A stretch of 5,864 nt of DNA from positions 1 through 5,864 of the forward strand of contig CAIYCZ010000591.1 in assembly GCA_903924805.1 (NCBI GenBank). Reading direction: 5' to 3'. Below are positions 5,680 to 5,864 of the stretch, in pieces. Origin of the DNA: an uncultured delta proteobacterium. Its GTDB lineage: Bacteria > Desulfobacterota > WTBG01 > CAIYCZ01. A program made the translations under genes and the position numbers. The notes below the pieces were generated by a model. The model was given only the letters and a program-made list of their open reading frames with translations, was not told the origin of the DNA and ran no database searches. Each line of letters opens with the position of its first letter. Within the stretch, counting starts at the first letter, position 1.

Positions 5680-5714
5680 AAAAGACTGCCTGTAATAATG
5701 ACAGGCAGTCTTTT
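5680..5714. terminator. Rho-independent terminator hairpin, possibly bidirectional
   Basis: A perfect 14-bp stem (AAAAGACTGCCTGT at 5680-5693, ACAGGCAGTCTTTT at 5701-5714) closes a seven-base loop, AATAATG. The minus-strand reading has the better T-run (TCTTTTTATATATT); the plus-strand reading has only TCTTTTG. It most likely ends minus-strand transcription from a gene to the right of the window and shields the opgG promoter. Confidence 0.85.
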
Positions 5715-5800
5715 GTCCATATTGAAACTACTAAAATAATACCCGGCACTCCAAGATATGGTACGTCCTCAATTTAATTTTTAATTTTATTAGTGGCTAT

Positions 5801-5856
5801 GGGGTGTTGAAAAACTCCCGACTATCATAATGAGTGTCAGCGAAGAATATCTAACC
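5801..5856. repeat. Possible degenerate dispersed intergenic repeat
   Basis: GGGTGTTGAAAAACTCCC (5802-5819) can fold into a seven-pair stem with one mismatch and a GAAA loop. It is followed by TCATAATGAGTGTCAGCGAAGAATATCT (in two parts: TCATAATGAG at 5825 and GTCAGCGAAGAATATCT at 5835). The pair resembles a dispersed repeat of the form GTCATTCTGAGCGAAGCGAAG known to me from several environmental bacteria. It is diverged and cut by the window edge. The rest of 5715-5864 is A/T-rich and shows no ORF. Confidence 0.35.
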
Positions 5857-5864
5857 AACTGGTA

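Noticed and set aside
5717..5761. CCATAT/ATATGG inverted repeat as an operator
   Set aside because: Six base pairs separated by 33 bases in A/T-rich DNA is expected by chance, and no promoter lies next to it.

Overview
The window comes from a Gram-negative bacterium. It carries the periplasmic-glucan (OPG/MDO) genes opgG and opgH, which need an outer and an inner membrane, next to an accessory stretch of small toxin-antitoxin-type genes. The G/C-rich inverted repeats between genes and the style of the vapBC pair are compatible with a Desulfobacterota- or Nitrospirota-like genome. That placement rests on memory and is weak; the sequence does not fix the taxon.

Left part (1-1027, plus strand, visibly more A/T-rich). 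It opens with the last 20 codons of an unidentified gene. A complete vapBC toxin-antitoxin operon follows, with a near-consensus sigma-70 promoter so close to the vapB ATG that the mRNA should be leaderless. vapC starts at a GTG inside the end of vapB. Directly after the vapC stop is a diverged second copy of the 3' end of the unidentified gene, so vapBC lies between two versions of one gene tail. A small HicB-type gene without a HicA partner ends this part.

Right part (5714-1085, minus strand). A perfect 14-bp hairpin terminator at 5680-5714 insulates the operon from whatever lies to its right. A promoter at 5667-5639 and a good Shine-Dalgarno lead into opgG (periplasmic glucan-processing protein). 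The inner-membrane glucosyltransferase OpgH follows, but as two reading frames. A 155-codon ORF (3933-3466) matches the cytoplasmic N-terminal region. After 284 non-coding bases, a 698-codon ORF (3181-1085) carries the membrane segments and the whole GT2 catalytic domain. Their summed length (853) is close to the single E. coli OpgH (847, from memory), so the gene looks split at the linker before the first membrane helix with little coding sequence lost. The spacer holds a nested palindromic element with MITE-like TCCCCCTT repeats, a plausible cause of the split.

Together the minus-strand genes would make and process osmoregulated beta-1,2-linked glucans: OpgH polymerises glucose from UDP-glucose across the inner membrane and OpgG acts on the product in the periplasm. 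The plus-strand genes converge on the end of opgH with 57 bases between and appear functionally unrelated. The strongest candidates for a second look are the split OpgH with a free-standing N-terminal domain and the gene-tail duplication around vapBC. I did not find a clearly new multi-gene system.
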